Virus record (IMG/VR): IMGVR_UViG_3300042875_000652
Coordinates: 19,890 to 83,889 of that record
Reading direction: 5' to 3' (one strand)
DNA length: 64,000 nt
Origin: a virus
This document shows, in pieces, positions 41,114-51,100 of the stretch; position 1 is the stretch's first letter; each line of letters starts with the position of its first letter. The notes beneath the pieces were generated by a model. That model was not told the DNA's origin and made no database searches. It worked only from the letters and a program-made list of their open reading frames with translations. A program made the translations under genes and the position numbers.

Positions 41114-43039
41114 CTACTTTACTGGGCAGGCTCCTGTTGCGCAATCTTCCATGTCAATTTCTCCGTCAAACTTTGACTGAACAAGTGGAATAGTGAAATC
41201 AATCTTTGCGACAGTCTTTTCATATTCTTCTTTTGTAATTTCCTCGTATGGAGGAAGAACGAAGTTATGGTCTGTGTGAAGAAGGAATGAAACAGACTTA
41301 ACGCTGTCGTTGTAATTCTTTGAAAGCCATTGCTTGATTTCTTCAAGTTCTTCTTTTCTGTAATACACAGTTACCGAGACGGCATTGTCTGCCCATTCTG
41401 TCTGAAGCTTCTTGACCCACTCCAATTGCTGAACTGCTGTCATTTCGCTGACCAAAATTGACCCCTGCGGTGATTCACAAGGGAACTCAACAACATAACG
41501 GGTGTGGTCTTCTCGTCCATCGATGCCAATATCCCAGACGACCTTGTAACCCCTCTTGCGACAGGCTTCTACGAGCGGGTCGTTCGAGCCAAAACGGACC
41601 CTACGGGTGTAATAGGCTGCAAAGGCCGGATGTATGCCCGGAGTGACTCCAGGGAGCAGAGAGAGCGTCCCAGAGGGCTGTACGGTGGTAAGACGGATGG
41701 ACTTCGGAAAGCCTTTTTCTGCTGAGTACTCGGCGTCAAGGTCACGAAGGTAGTCGTATGTCGTGGAGAGCCAAGAAACCTGCTGTTCGGAGGCTTGAAG
41801 CACTCCTGTGACGCTTTGTCCAATTCTGGCGTTCTTGCGAACAATCTTGGTTGTCTTTTCAAACGGGTAAGAAAGTCGTGTTATCTGCTTTTGTGTCATA
41901 TAAAGAAGACGAGAGATAGACATCAACTGTTTTACGGACTCTACGTTCGGCAGGAAGATTGTGGACAAGTTGCACGACTCTCCATCTGCTAGGCCAATTT
42001 CAGCGCATGGATTAAAGCCTTCAATTGAGTTGTCAACGTTCTTTTCGCCAAGTCGACCAACGGCTCTTGCAAGCTTTCTGTTAAGGAATCCGTATGGTTC
42101 GCCAGAACCGTCGTAACCCTTCCAAATCTCAGCAGGAATCTCGTCCCAACCATCGGCATAGATAGAGTTGTTGCTGTTTGCTCGCCATGCAGGAATGTTT
42201 CCACTTCCCCAGTTCTTGGCACGCTGGAAAAGAACGTCGTCAGGGTCACCTGCGGCTATTTGCGCCGACCGACGCGACGAGCCGGAAACAACAACGCGAC
42301 CAATAATGTTACAAATATCCAAAACATCGATAGACCGAAGCTTCTTTCCTACTCTGTTTTCCAGAACCTTGCAGATATCCTCCACGCCCTCAATAAGAGC
42401 GCCAGGACCCGATGCGGTTCCGCCCATCTTGCTCAACTTTGCTCCGTACTCTCGTACAAGAATTGTTGAATAAGTAAAAGACTTACCAGTATCAAAGTAT
42501 GACTTCAATACGGCATGTAGTAGACGGCTCCAGCCCTCTCGTGAGTCTGGAACAATAATATTTGCATCGTTTGTTCTTTCGTGCGAGATAACAACGCCAG
42601 ATTTGACCTTTGGAAGGTCGTGAATCTTTGAACGCTCTACTGAAAAACCAACTCCGCCGCCAAGCATCAAGTAATTGAAAAGAAACTCAAAGTCATCTAT
42701 CTTTTCAATGTTTGTGAAGTAGCAGTTGTTCAAGGATGCTCCGCCAAAAGATTCAACCATTGGGGTTCCAAGCTGCCAAAGCGCCCTACCGCTTACTGAG
42801 CACCTCAAGTGATACATGTGGTCAAAAAGTTCTTCGGCTTCTTCTCTAGTGTAAGGAACGCCGATAGCAACTGCTCCATTGACAACTCGCTGAATTGTTT
42901 CAGCCCATGTTTCTATGTTTCCATTCTCTTTCAAGCGACCATAGGTGCGCAAAAAAACGATTTCACCCATTCCGTTAAAGCCCCAAGGGACTTGCTTGTT
43001 CGCGTATGAAGCAATAAATTCATCGTCAATGAGGTTCAT
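41114..43039 (-). CDS. Class II (adenosylcobalamin-dependent) ribonucleotide reductase
   Basis: 641 residues. Recognised by GRALWQLGTPMVESFGGASLNN, VERSKIHDLP, the active-site loop NPCAEIGLADGESCNLS with thiyl-radical Cys and Glu, TTVQPSGTLSLLPGVTPGIHP, and the C-terminal redox pair CATGACPVK at 633-641. There is no radical-bearing small subunit gene nearby and the architecture is that of the monomeric B12-dependent enzyme. It converts ribonucleotides to deoxyribonucleotides for phage DNA synthesis, needing host cobalamin and a thioredoxin-type reductant; a phage thioredoxin is at 60275. Slightly shorter than the bacterial monomeric enzyme. Confidence 0.92.
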   Translation of the reverse strand: MNLIDDEFIASYANKQVPWGFNGMGEIVFLRTYGRLKENGNIETWAETIQRVVNGAVAIGVPYTREEAEELFDHMYHLRCSVSGRALWQLGTPMVESFGGASLNNCYFTNIEKIDDFEFLFNYLMLGGGVGFSVERSKIHDLPKVKSGVVISHERTNDANIIVPDSREGWSRLLHAVLKSYFDTGKSFTYSTILVREYGAKLSKMGGTASGPGALIEGVEDICKVLENRVGKKLRSIDVLDICNIIGRVVVSGSSRRSAQIAAGDPDDVLFQRAKNWGSGNIPAWRANSNNSIYADGWDEIPAEIWKGYDGSGEPYGFLNRKLARAVGRLGEKNVDNSIEGFNPCAEIGLADGESCNLSTIFLPNVESVKQLMSISRLLYMTQKQITRLSYPFEKTTKIVRKNARIGQSVTGVLQASEQQVSWLSTTYDYLRDLDAEYSAEKGFPKSIRLTTVQPSGTLSLLPGVTPGIHPAFAAYYTRRVRFGSNDPLVEACRKRGYKVVWDIGIDGREDHTRYVVEFPCESPQGSILVSEMTAVQQLEWVKKLQTEWADNAVSVTVYYRKEELEEIKQWLSKNYNDSVKSVSFLLHTDHNFVLPPYEEITKEEYEKTVAKIDFTIPLVQSKFDGEIDMEDCATGACPVK

Positions 43040-43128
43040 AATTTCCTGTCAGGTAGGTCACTTAATAACTGTGAGTAAATGAGTGTAGCGCAAAAACGAA
43101 TAAAGAAAAAGTCGAGAGACGATGAAAT

Positions 43129-43458
43129 TTATTTTATGAAACCGTATTCTTTTGCGGTGGTCAAAGGAATGTTTTTTCCCTTTTTAAAGACAAGAATCTT
43201 CGTAATTATGCCGGGTGCAATTTCACGTTCTTCAAAATAATCTTCTTCAATATAAAAAGTTAACGAGTTGTCTAACGAAGATGAAGTGTTGTATCCCCAT
43301 ATTGTCTCCGGAGCGGGAGTATCTCCTACGCAGTCCCCAGTAGGGTGACCACAGACCGGACATGGTTGTCTGTCTGCCCTGTGGATATCTATTCCGGAGG
43401 AGTCGTTTCTAAAGAGCGATGATTCGCCAAATCCAGCGCTGTTATAAAATTCAGACAT
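43129..43458 (-). CDS. Hypothetical protein with CPVCGHPTGDC zinc motif
   Basis: 109 residues. The motif CPVCGHPTGDCVGD at residues 33-46 is recurrent in actinophage small proteins and probably binds zinc. The rest is beta-rich (FYIEEDYFEEREIAPGIITKILVFKKG). It lies 89 bases before the reductase gene on the same strand. Function not known. Confidence 0.65.
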   Translation of the reverse strand: MSEFYNSAGFGESSLFRNDSSGIDIHRADRQPCPVCGHPTGDCVGDTPAPETIWGYNTSSSLDNSLTFYIEEDYFEEREIAPGIITKILVFKKGKNIPLTTAKEYGFIK

Positions 43459-43471
43459 AATATAAGTTTAC

Positions 43472-44110
43472 TTAAATTAATCTCTGCATTATAAAACCTA
43501 GGTCGGAAATCTTAGATGTTGCTGTGGTTAGATTGTCTCCAATGACGGAATCGTCTGGGTCCATCTGCAAAACCCTGCGGAGCATGGTCGGGTACTTGGT
43601 CTGGCGAGTGTATTCGTCGGCTTTTTCTGGATAAACCAACACCTCTTTCCAGCTCACTTTTCTGCCTACTTCAATCTTGTACGGCGCTGCAACCATTGAA
43701 ACGGGAGAAACGTGGTCAGTATCTTCATCAATGGACGTGTGGCTAACGGTTATGCATTCGTAAACCGGGAGACTTTGGTCAGCAAAAGCGGTGGCAAGGT
43801 CCATGTTCTTGGTCTTATAAGAGTCCAGGGAGCAATATCCTTCTGAAACCATAGTTATCGCAGTTGACCACATGTCCGTCCTGAGGACTTTGCATAACTC
43901 TTTACATCTATTAAATCTAGTTTCAGGGTCAAGCTTGCCAGTTTCCCCATTCATTTGGCAAATCGCTATGAGGGTGTTATCTAGCCATGCTAAAAAATGA
44001 ATCGAGAGCTCTTCTCCTAGTCCATGTTCACTGACTGCTTCATCCTTGGCCATTTGGGCCGAGGTCAATGCCAGTGCCATTTTACTAAAATCATTTACAT
44101 ATTGCTCCAC
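43472..44110 (-). CDS. Hypothetical protein, GTG start
   Basis: 212 residues, first gene of a leftward group. Mostly helical with MALALTSAQMAKDEAVSEHG and a central LRTDMWSTAITMVSEGYCSLD. No domain recognised. The frame opens with GTG at 44110; ATG 44080 is an alternative, and neither has a good ribosome site. The upstream gap to 44203 is a divergent promoter region. Confidence 0.6.
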   Translation of the reverse strand: MEQYVNDFSKMALALTSAQMAKDEAVSEHGLGEELSIHFLAWLDNTLIAICQMNGETGKLDPETRFNRCKELCKVLRTDMWSTAITMVSEGYCSLDSYKTKNMDLATAFADQSLPVYECITVSHTSIDEDTDHVSPVSMVAAPYKIEVGRKVSWKEVLVYPEKADEYTRQTKYPTMLRRVLQMDPDDSVIGDNLTTATSKISDLGFIMQRLI

Positions 44111-44202
44111 GAAAAAATCTTAGTCAATGACCCCCGGAATCCGGGTAAACAAATAAAGTTGTTTTACCCTGTACGACATACCCGTACGCTATTGTTTTAG
44201 CC
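44111..44202. promoter_or_regulatory. Divergent intergenic region with small inverted repeats
   Basis: Leftward (44110) and rightward (44203) genes start from here. CCCGG-AAT-CCGGG forms a short hairpin and GTACG...CGTAC a second palindrome. Either could be an operator. No clear -35/-10 pair is seen. Confidence 0.35.
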
Positions 44203-44529
44203 ATGAGCGATAGCAAGAAAAAAACATCATCAAAAAAAGCACCAGTCAAGAAGGCTGTAGCCAAGAAAAAGGCTCCGGCCAAGAAGGCTCCCGCTAAGAA
44301 AGCTGCGGCTCCAAAGAAGAAGAGCGTTAAGCCTGCCGTTGAAGCAGCAGCAATTCATGAAGCATTGCACGAATTGGAAACGATTAAAATTAATTTTGTT
44401 GATGGAACATCTGAATTCAAAGATTTCATTTCATCCACTACAAACGAGATTAAAGACCTTGTGAAAAAGGAAGCCCCTGCTCGCGTTGGCACCCTGAAGA
44501 GAATCTTCTCAAAACTGTTTAAGCGTTAG
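44203..44529 (+). CDS. Histone H1-like Lys/Ala/Pro-rich protein
   Basis: 108 residues. The first 48 residues are nearly only Lys, Ala, Pro and Ser in KKAPAKKA-type repeats, like histone H1 tails, AlgP and mycobacterial HupB tails. The C-terminal 60 residues form an amphipathic helical domain (ALHELETIKINFVDG) ending in KRIFSKLFKR. Binding and compacting DNA is the likely role; it might be packaged or act on host nucleoid. First gene of a rightward operon with weak ribosome site. Confidence 0.7.
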   Translation: MSDSKKKTSSKKAPVKKAVAKKKAPAKKAPAKKAAAPKKKSVKPAVEAAAIHEALHELETIKINFVDGTSEFKDFISSTTNEIKDLVKKEAPARVGTLKRIFSKLFKR

Positions 44530-44556
44530 TCTTTCCGAGAGGAAAGCTTCGCCCAA

Positions 44557-44967
44557 ATGACAACAGAACGACGAAAAGCCCCACGTAGGGCCATTGTTTC
44601 TATTGAAAAAATAGGAGCATGGGGACAACTAACGTATCAGCACAAGCTTTCTTGTGGTCATATTGATGTTAGAAAACGCAAAGCTTCATCGAGTGATATT
44701 GCGTGCATGTGGTGCTTGCGCGCTAAAGAAAAACAAGTAGAGCTCAAGTCTTTTACCGCACCTTCTCCTTCAAACGTTTTTTACGATGACGATTTAGCAG
44801 AACAAGAAACTCGGATAGAAAAAACCAGAGCAGCGATTGCTTCTAGAATAGGTGTTCCAATGGAAGCAGTAGATGTTGCTTCAGAAGATATCAATGGTCA
44901 ACTTGTGATTCGCAGCGCAGTCGTGTATCTTTCATCACGCGATGTAATCCGTATCGCAGGAGAATAA
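44557..44967 (+). CDS. Hypothetical protein with small Cys/His motif
   Basis: 136 residues. LSCGHIDVRKRK...IACMWCLRAKE gives a probable zinc site (C, H, CxxC) in the first 60 residues. Residues 85-136 form an alpha/beta region (IASRIGVPMEAVDVASEDINGQL). GAGGAA 11 bases ahead of the ATG may be the ribosome site. Stands before WhiB, so a regulatory role is possible but unsupported. Confidence 0.6.
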   Translation: MTTERRKAPRRAIVSIEKIGAWGQLTYQHKLSCGHIDVRKRKASSSDIACMWCLRAKEKQVELKSFTAPSPSNVFYDDDLAEQETRIEKTRAAIASRIGVPMEAVDVASEDINGQLVIRSAVVYLSSRDVIRIAGE

Positions 44968-44997
44968 TTTCGCTTCACGGCAAGACAGGGTTTACTA

Positions 44998-45321
44998 GTG
45001 AACAATATTGAACGTATAGACAGTATTCCCGAAGGTGGTAGTTGCACCGGAAAAGACCTCAATATGTGGTTTCCCATGGCGGACAAATCTCAGCCAGGAA
45101 AATTCTCAGACAATTATCGCAAAGCAAAAAAAGATGCTGTGCTCGCGAAGAGCATTTGCAAAGATTGTTCCGTTCGTTTAGAGTGTTTGTCTTACGGCTT
45201 GTATCACGAATCTTTTGGTATATGGGGTGGAGCGTCAGAACGTGAGAGGCATCAAATGAGAAGAAAACTAAACATCATTATGATTCCTAAAGTCCCCGTC
45301 AACCTACTCCTGCCTCGGTGA
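44998..45321 (+). CDS. WhiB-family transcriptional regulator
   Basis: 107 residues, GTG start. The four iron-sulfur cysteines fit the WhiB pattern: C16, C54, C57 and C63 (C-x2-C-x5-C), followed by GIWGGASERER, the GVWGG turn and basic helix. WhiB proteins carry a 4Fe-4S cluster and bind the main sigma factor to alter promoter choice. They occur only in actinobacteria and their phages, where a phage copy (WhiBTM4) is known to block host WhiB2 function. This one could redirect host transcription. The next gene is the primase-helicase, nine bases on. Confidence 0.88.
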   Translation: MNNIERIDSIPEGGSCTGKDLNMWFPMADKSQPGKFSDNYRKAKKDAVLAKSICKDCSVRLECLSYGLYHESFGIWGGASERERHQMRRKLNIIMIPKVPVNLLLPR

Positions 45322-45329
45322 CCATCTAG

Positions 45330-47171
45330 ATGACAAATCCTTCTTTAGAAACTGAAAATTTTCTAGCCTTATTGGACGGTGTTCGCAAGGCTGGCTCTGG
45401 ATGGATTGCACGCTGCCCATGCAGAAACGATGACGCCAACCCGTCTCTCTCTGTTGGACAAGGAATGGACGGCAGAGTTCTCGTTACCTGTCATCGAGGA
45501 ATGTCCTGCAACGTAGAAGAGATATGCACTGCCGTTGGTTTAAGTGTTGCTGATTTGATGCCACGAAAAGACGATTCTGACTATCTACAGAACAAAGATT
45601 ATCGTCCAGTTTCTCCACCAAAAAGCTCAGAACAGCAGAAAAAGCCAGTGGTCGCAAAATCTACACCCTCAACAAAACAAACATTAGTAGCAACCTATGA
45701 CTACACGGACGAAAACGGAAAGCTGATATTTCAAAAGCTTCGATACGTAGACGAGAATGGTAAGAAAACATTTAGTCAGCGAAAGCCAGACTCCAGGGGT
45801 GGCTGGGAGTACAGTCTCGGCGACATTCCTAAGGTTCTCTATAATCTTCCCGCAGTTGTAAACTCAAAGCAGTTCGATGCTCCTGTATGGGTTGTGGAGG
45901 GCGAAAAAGATGTAGACACGTTGACTGACGCTGGTTATATTGCTACAACCATGCCTGGTGGTGCTGGGAAATGGCTTGATATTCATACCGAACCACTTGC
46001 TGGTTTAGTTGTAGAAATAATCGCCGACAAAGACGAGGTTGGATTAAAACACGCTTTAGATGTTTGTAAAAAACTTAAGGCAGTGGGATGCGACGCTCAA
46101 GTGTGGGTATGTCCAGAACACAAGGACATAACAGACCATCTTCAGGCTGGTAGAGCCATTGACGAGCTGATTCCGTATATTCCGGAAGAAGAGGAACCGC
46201 AACAAACTTCTGCAGATGGATTTAATGAAGTAGTCGTTTCTGAATCAAAGATTACAGACGAACTTTCTCCTGAAGATTTGGCTCTAACCAAAATTCAAGA
46301 AATCTTAGACAGAAGCGACCTGAATAATAAACAAAAAATAGCAAAGAGTGGCCTTATTCTCGCAACGGCTACCGTGTCTTTCACATTAGACACTGGTCGT
46401 CTTGTTCACTGGAACGATTTCATCAACGAGTCCGATGGTGACACTTACGATTGGGCTATACCTGGCCTTATTGAAAAAGGAGAAAGAGTTATTGTTGTTG
46501 CTGCCGAAGGTGTCGGTAAAACAATGTTGGCTAGACAGGTTGCGCTTCTTTCAGCGGCTGGAATACATCCGTTTTCGTTTCAGCCCATGAAACCAATCAC
46601 AACACTTACTGTTGACCTTGAAAACCCAGACAGAATCATTAGAAGAACTGGTCGCTCCATAGCGCTTCAAGCCATGTCGCAGGGTCGCGTGTCTCGCCTG
46701 AACGCCGAATTGTTAACTCGTCCGTCTGGTATGGATTTACTCAAGGCGAGCGATAGGGCGATTCTTGAAGAAGCGCTTGATACGGTCAAGCCTGAGCTTT
46801 TGGTTATAGGTCCTCTTTATAAAGCGTTTCTAGACCCAGGTGGCAGAACTTCTGAGTCAATAGCGTTAGAAGTTGCAAAATACTTGGACACGATTAGAAC
46901 CATCTATAAATGCGCTCTCTGGATTGAGCATCACGCTCCACTTGGGACAAGCATGACAAGTAGAGACCTGCGTCCGTTTGGTTCAGCGGTCTGGTCTAGG
47001 TGGCCAGAGTTCGGTATTTCTCTCCAGCCAGACCCAACGGCATTAGGAGGCTACGTTTATGATGTACGCCATTTCAGAGGTGCTCGTGACGAGCGCCAAT
47101 GGCCTACTAAAATAAAGAGAGGCGTCAGATTTCCATTTGAGGTCGTCGAGTGGTCTAAGGCTGTTAAATGA
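45330..47171 (+). CDS. Bifunctional primase-helicase (zinc ribbon, Toprim, RecA-like ATPase)
   Basis: 613 residues. Residues 28-70 are a DnaG-type zinc site (ARCPCRNDD...VTCHRGMSC). The Toprim domain shows VVEGEKDVDTLTDAG and IIADKDEVGLKHA (about 190-245). The C-terminal half is a RepA/DnaB-like ATPase with Walker A AAEGVGKT at 391-398, TLTVDLENPD, LLVIGPLYKAF (Walker B region) and IEHHAP. It would unwind DNA and lay primers at the phage fork. No DNA polymerase is in the window. Followed by an overlapping HTH gene. Whether the primase part is active cannot be told; core Toprim acids are present. Confidence 0.88.
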   Translation: MTNPSLETENFLALLDGVRKAGSGWIARCPCRNDDANPSLSVGQGMDGRVLVTCHRGMSCNVEEICTAVGLSVADLMPRKDDSDYLQNKDYRPVSPPKSSEQQKKPVVAKSTPSTKQTLVATYDYTDENGKLIFQKLRYVDENGKKTFSQRKPDSRGGWEYSLGDIPKVLYNLPAVVNSKQFDAPVWVVEGEKDVDTLTDAGYIATTMPGGAGKWLDIHTEPLAGLVVEIIADKDEVGLKHALDVCKKLKAVGCDAQVWVCPEHKDITDHLQAGRAIDELIPYIPEEEEPQQTSADGFNEVVVSESKITDELSPEDLALTKIQEILDRSDLNNKQKIAKSGLILATATVSFTLDTGRLVHWNDFINESDGDTYDWAIPGLIEKGERVIVVAAEGVGKTMLARQVALLSAAGIHPFSFQPMKPITTLTVDLENPDRIIRRTGRSIALQAMSQGRVSRLNAELLTRPSGMDLLKASDRAILEEALDTVKPELLVIGPLYKAFLDPGGRTSESIALEVAKYLDTIRTIYKCALWIEHHAPLGTSMTSRDLRPFGSAVWSRWPEFGISLQPDPTALGGYVYDVRHFRGARDERQWPTKIKRGVRFPFEVVEWSKAVK

Positions 47172-47836
47172 GTGACGAAAAATCAAAACCAATTACTACT
47201 AAAGAGTTTCTGAACGAGAGAGACATGCGCATTTTCAAAATGCGTCAAGCAGGAACTTCCGTAAATGAAATAGCCAGAAGATTTGGCGTTTCCTCAGCCT
47301 CGGTGTCTAGGTCTATTCAGCGCCAACTTGAAAAGATGAACAAGGAAGCCATCCTTGCCTACCCTGAGGTACTGAGAATGGAGCTGGAGCGTTTAGACAA
47401 CCTACAGCAAGCAATATGGCCCATGACGCAACACAGACGCATAGTCGGTGACGATGGAACAGAAATGCAGATAGAGCCGGACCTGAAGGCGATACAGCAA
47501 GTTCTTTCCATAATGGACAGAAGAACGAAATTGCTTGGCATGGAGCAGACAAACGTGAACGTAAACGTTGACGGAACACTGAACCAGACAGTTCGCGCAA
47601 CTATTGCTGGACAACCAGGCGTAACTATGCCTGCAGTTGGTTTCGACGCCGAATCAGAAGCAAGAAAACTGTTGGAATTGATGGCAATTTCTGGAGTGTT
47701 GCCAGAGGAGACTGTTTATGCAATTCTTAGAAAAAACCAAGAAGATGAAGGTTTAATTATCGACGCTGAAGTAGTATCTGACTCAACGGATGAGCCAAAC
47801 TACAGGGACCCAAGCGATGATGATATCGAACAATGA
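47168..47836 (+). CDS. HTH DNA-binding protein, candidate terminase small subunit
   Basis: 222 residues. A helix-turn-helix lies at about 20-50: MRIFKMRQAGTSVNEIARRF, then VSSASVSRSIQRQL. A long helical segment MELERLDNLQQAIWPMTQHR and IQQVLSIMDRRTKLLGME follows, and the end is acidic. This order (HTH, then central helical oligomerising region) and the RRTKLLG motif are typical of small terminase-like proteins, which bind packaging sites. It is far from the large subunit (9475..10788), so a different DNA-binding role is also possible. Overlaps the primase by ATGA. Confidence 0.65.
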   Translation: MSDEKSKPITTKEFLNERDMRIFKMRQAGTSVNEIARRFGVSSASVSRSIQRQLEKMNKEAILAYPEVLRMELERLDNLQQAIWPMTQHRRIVGDDGTEMQIEPDLKAIQQVLSIMDRRTKLLGMEQTNVNVNVDGTLNQTVRATIAGQPGVTMPAVGFDAESEARKLLELMAISGVLPEETVYAILRKNQEDEGLIIDAEVVSDSTDEPNYRDPSDDDIEQ

Positions 47837-48143
47837 AAATGAAGAACTTGACAATATTCGCGTAGCTATGGACAAGGTTGCAGAAACCTTGACACCCACC
47901 ATCTCGCCTTTAATTGACGCTTCAGACGGTCCAGCAGACAAACAGGTCCTTATTCGTACCAACGACTACGAAAGAGGCAGATGGAAAGAAGCTGCCAATA
48001 TAGAGCAGGTAACCCTTTCTGCGTGGATTAGAAACATTCTTAATTCCGAAGCCAAGAGACTGCTTGAATGCGACCACCCAATGGAAATGATGCGTTTCTA
48101 TCCTTGGGCCAAGATATGCACCAAATGCGGCAACCGCCTTTAG
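47817..48143 (+). CDS. RHH-like small protein with C-terminal zinc pair
   Basis: 108 residues from ATG 47817, preceded by GGGA at a fair distance; ATG 47790 would add nine residues. Residues 45-85 (VLIRTNDYERGRWKEAANIEQ, then TLSAWIRNILNSEAKR) fit a ribbon-helix-helix fold, with a strand then two helices. C-H at LECDHP and C-x2-C near the end (ICTKCGNRL) fit a zinc site. It overlaps the HTH gene. A transcription repressor is likely but not proven. Confidence 0.6.
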   Translation: MMISNNENEELDNIRVAMDKVAETLTPTISPLIDASDGPADKQVLIRTNDYERGRWKEAANIEQVTLSAWIRNILNSEAKRLLECDHPMEMMRFYPWAKICTKCGNRL

Positions 48144-48178
48144 TTTACGCATATCTTCTAATGGTATTATTTAACTAA

Positions 48179-51100
48179 ATGTCTTCCGATAATGAATTCC
48201 CCATCCCTTTCGAGGAGTCCAGACGCGGTCTGGCGGCTAACCAAGAGGAAAAAGCGGCCGTAGGGCGACTTGGTCAGTATTTAGCTTCTCGCGGAGTTAA
48301 TAGACCGACAATCGGCGAAGGGCGCAAAAAAAGAAGAAGCGGCAATATCGAGCTTCCCACTGGCGGCAAGCCAGGCCAAAGAAACCCTACCGGTTCGAGA
48401 AGAGACGTTGACGGCGATGGCTGGGCAGACGAGGGAACCACCAAGCCAGTATGGGTCGGCACCGAGAGTCAAGCAGGTAAGCCAAATACTGTTGCTCGTC
48501 TTTCTAGTGGCATGGTGCAACTTTCACCAACAGAGCGGCACGACTATGGCGCTCTTGTGGCGTCAAAAAAAGTTCAAGCGAAAGACGTCAAAGGCAAAGG
48601 CGGAGAATACAGAATAGTCATAACGACATCGGGAACCGTAGCCGCATTTCTTGATTCAGACATTGAGAAAGAAAGAAACAACCTTCTCGACAGATTTAAC
48701 GAGCTAGGCAAAAATCCTTTTACAAACAAAGAAGCCCCCCTTGCATTGAAGGACATTGATGACCGGGATGTACTAAGAGGACTGCTCGATGACCAGCGAA
48801 AAATTAAACCATCAGCAGGAATGCAGGTCTACCTATCCGGCAAAGGCATTGAAGTTTTCGGAATAGAAACAAGAGAAAAACACCGCCGTCGTGGATTAGC
48901 AACAGAGATGTTTAACTTTCATCGTGAAGTATTTCCCGACCAAGACCTCCAACATAGCGACGCGTTGACTGATGACGGTAGGGCTTTTGCCGACGCGACT
49001 CCCACTGTCTCCGTATCGGCAAAACTTTCCTCTGGCAAAGGACGTAATACAAAGCTAAACGTTACGCGCTATGGAAAAGACGACGAATACGCGCAGGTAT
49101 CGTCTTTTGAAATTGACGGCAAAGTGTTTGAGATTTCTCGTGGTGGAGACTCTCCCGGCAGAGACATGTACAACGGTTACATCTCTGCGTTCGACGAGGA
49201 TAAAAACGTTGCATACATCGACTACAATATGGATACAGAAAACAAGAAAGCCGTTGTGGCAATGGTTTTCACCGATGAAGAATATCGTCGTCAAGGAATA
49301 GCCGAAGCCCTTCTTGATTCTTTTGTGACAGAAAATCCCGACTACGAGATAAGCCCTGGTGGCACCACCGACGAAGGTGGAGACTGGTGGCGTTCGGTTA
49401 CTGGTGGGGATGGACCAATAAAAGCAGAAAAAGCTACACAAACGCAAGAAGGTCTCTTTTCACCACGCAAAGGAGAGCAGGGAGACTCCGGCTCAAGGCT
49501 TTCTTCTGGAAAAAAATATCAGGAGATAGTTGATTCCCAGCCATCGTTAAGCGAAGATAAAAAACAATCGATAGCTAATTTTCTTGATGATATTGTGTCA
49601 GAAGAATTTCAAAAAGAAGATATTTATGTGCTTGATACCGGTCCGACGCCACCAAGGCCTCCCGGAATGCCAGAACCAAAGCCGAGACAAATACTTAAAG
49701 ACGATGAAAAAAGAACTCTAGAAAAAGAACGAGTTCGCAACTTGTTAGCCGAAGTATTTAAAGGCGAGATGACCCTAGACAAAGACGTCATCATCACCGC
49801 TGACGACGGGACACAATTAAACATAGGAAAAAAAGTCCTAGTAGAAATAATGCCGCAATCTTCCTATGCGCCAGCGATAAAGGTAAAAAAGGCTTCTGAA
49901 AAAGACCTTGCGGAACAGGATGAATTAGGACTGTATGAAGAAAATATAAAAGAGGGTGACTTAGTAACAGAACTGCAACTTGAATTCAGGATTAAGCCAC
50001 TTCCTGAGTACAGCGACGCACTCTTGGCTATATTTAATGATGAAGATGGAAAAAGATACATTTCCAGAGAAGACGGTACACCGGCTCTTGCGACGGGATA
50101 CAGAACATTCATTCAGGTGTCTGGAGATGACAAAGACGTTCGAATTGTCTCTCACGATTCTTTTTACATCAACAATCGTGCCCAAGGTCAAGGAATTGGG
50201 TCTGTTTTTAATGCTAGAAATGAAAAATTATACAACGAACTTGATGTTCGTTCCATAATTACTTGGGGTAATTCCGGCAGTGGTTCAACCGGTGCTGTTC
50301 ATTGGCCAAAAAATGGTTTCTCTTGGGCAGGAGAGAAAGATAAGCAGGATTTTATAAAATTAATTGATGAGGCAATCGTCAATACTCCAGAAATGTTTTC
50401 TGAAGAAGATAGAAAAAAGATATCTTCCCTGTACAGAAAAAATAACGATACTGGATTGTTTGAGACGGAAGCCACGGCAGAAGAGTTTGTAGATTTTCCT
50501 AAAGCAGACGAAGTTTTTTCTAATGCAAATGCTCAATTCTTCTACTCAAGACCACTAAGAGAGCTGGCTGGGGCTTCTTCTGGAAGTAGCGGTTCAGCAA
50601 GGCTTTCCAGTGGTAGAGCTCCTCGATACCCGCGCGAACCAACGCTGGGTGCTTTCCTTGAAGGAGCGCAAGAAAGATTTGAAGGCGTTGATTCCTGGGA
50701 GGAGTTCAAGGAGCGCTATGCCGAAACCGAAATGGTATTTCTTGACTACGAAACAACCGGATTAGATTTCGACGAATTCGGTAAAGCAACCACAAACGGT
50801 AACCCAACGCAAATTGGTCTTGTAAGAATGAAGAACGGCAAAGAAATAGGCCGTTTAAATCTTTTCATGAACCCCGAACAGCCTCTTGGTGAATGGTCTT
50901 TAGCAAACCTTAAAGATGCAGATGGTAATCCAATAACCAACGAATGGCTTGCTACGCAAATGCCAATGGCGGAAGCCCATAGACAAGTTGCTGAGTTTAT
51001 TGGACCAGACGCAATCATTGGTGTACAGAATGCAACGTTTGATAAGAGAGTGCTTGAAGATGCGTTAGAAAGAGACGGCATAGATTGGCGTCCTTCTGGC

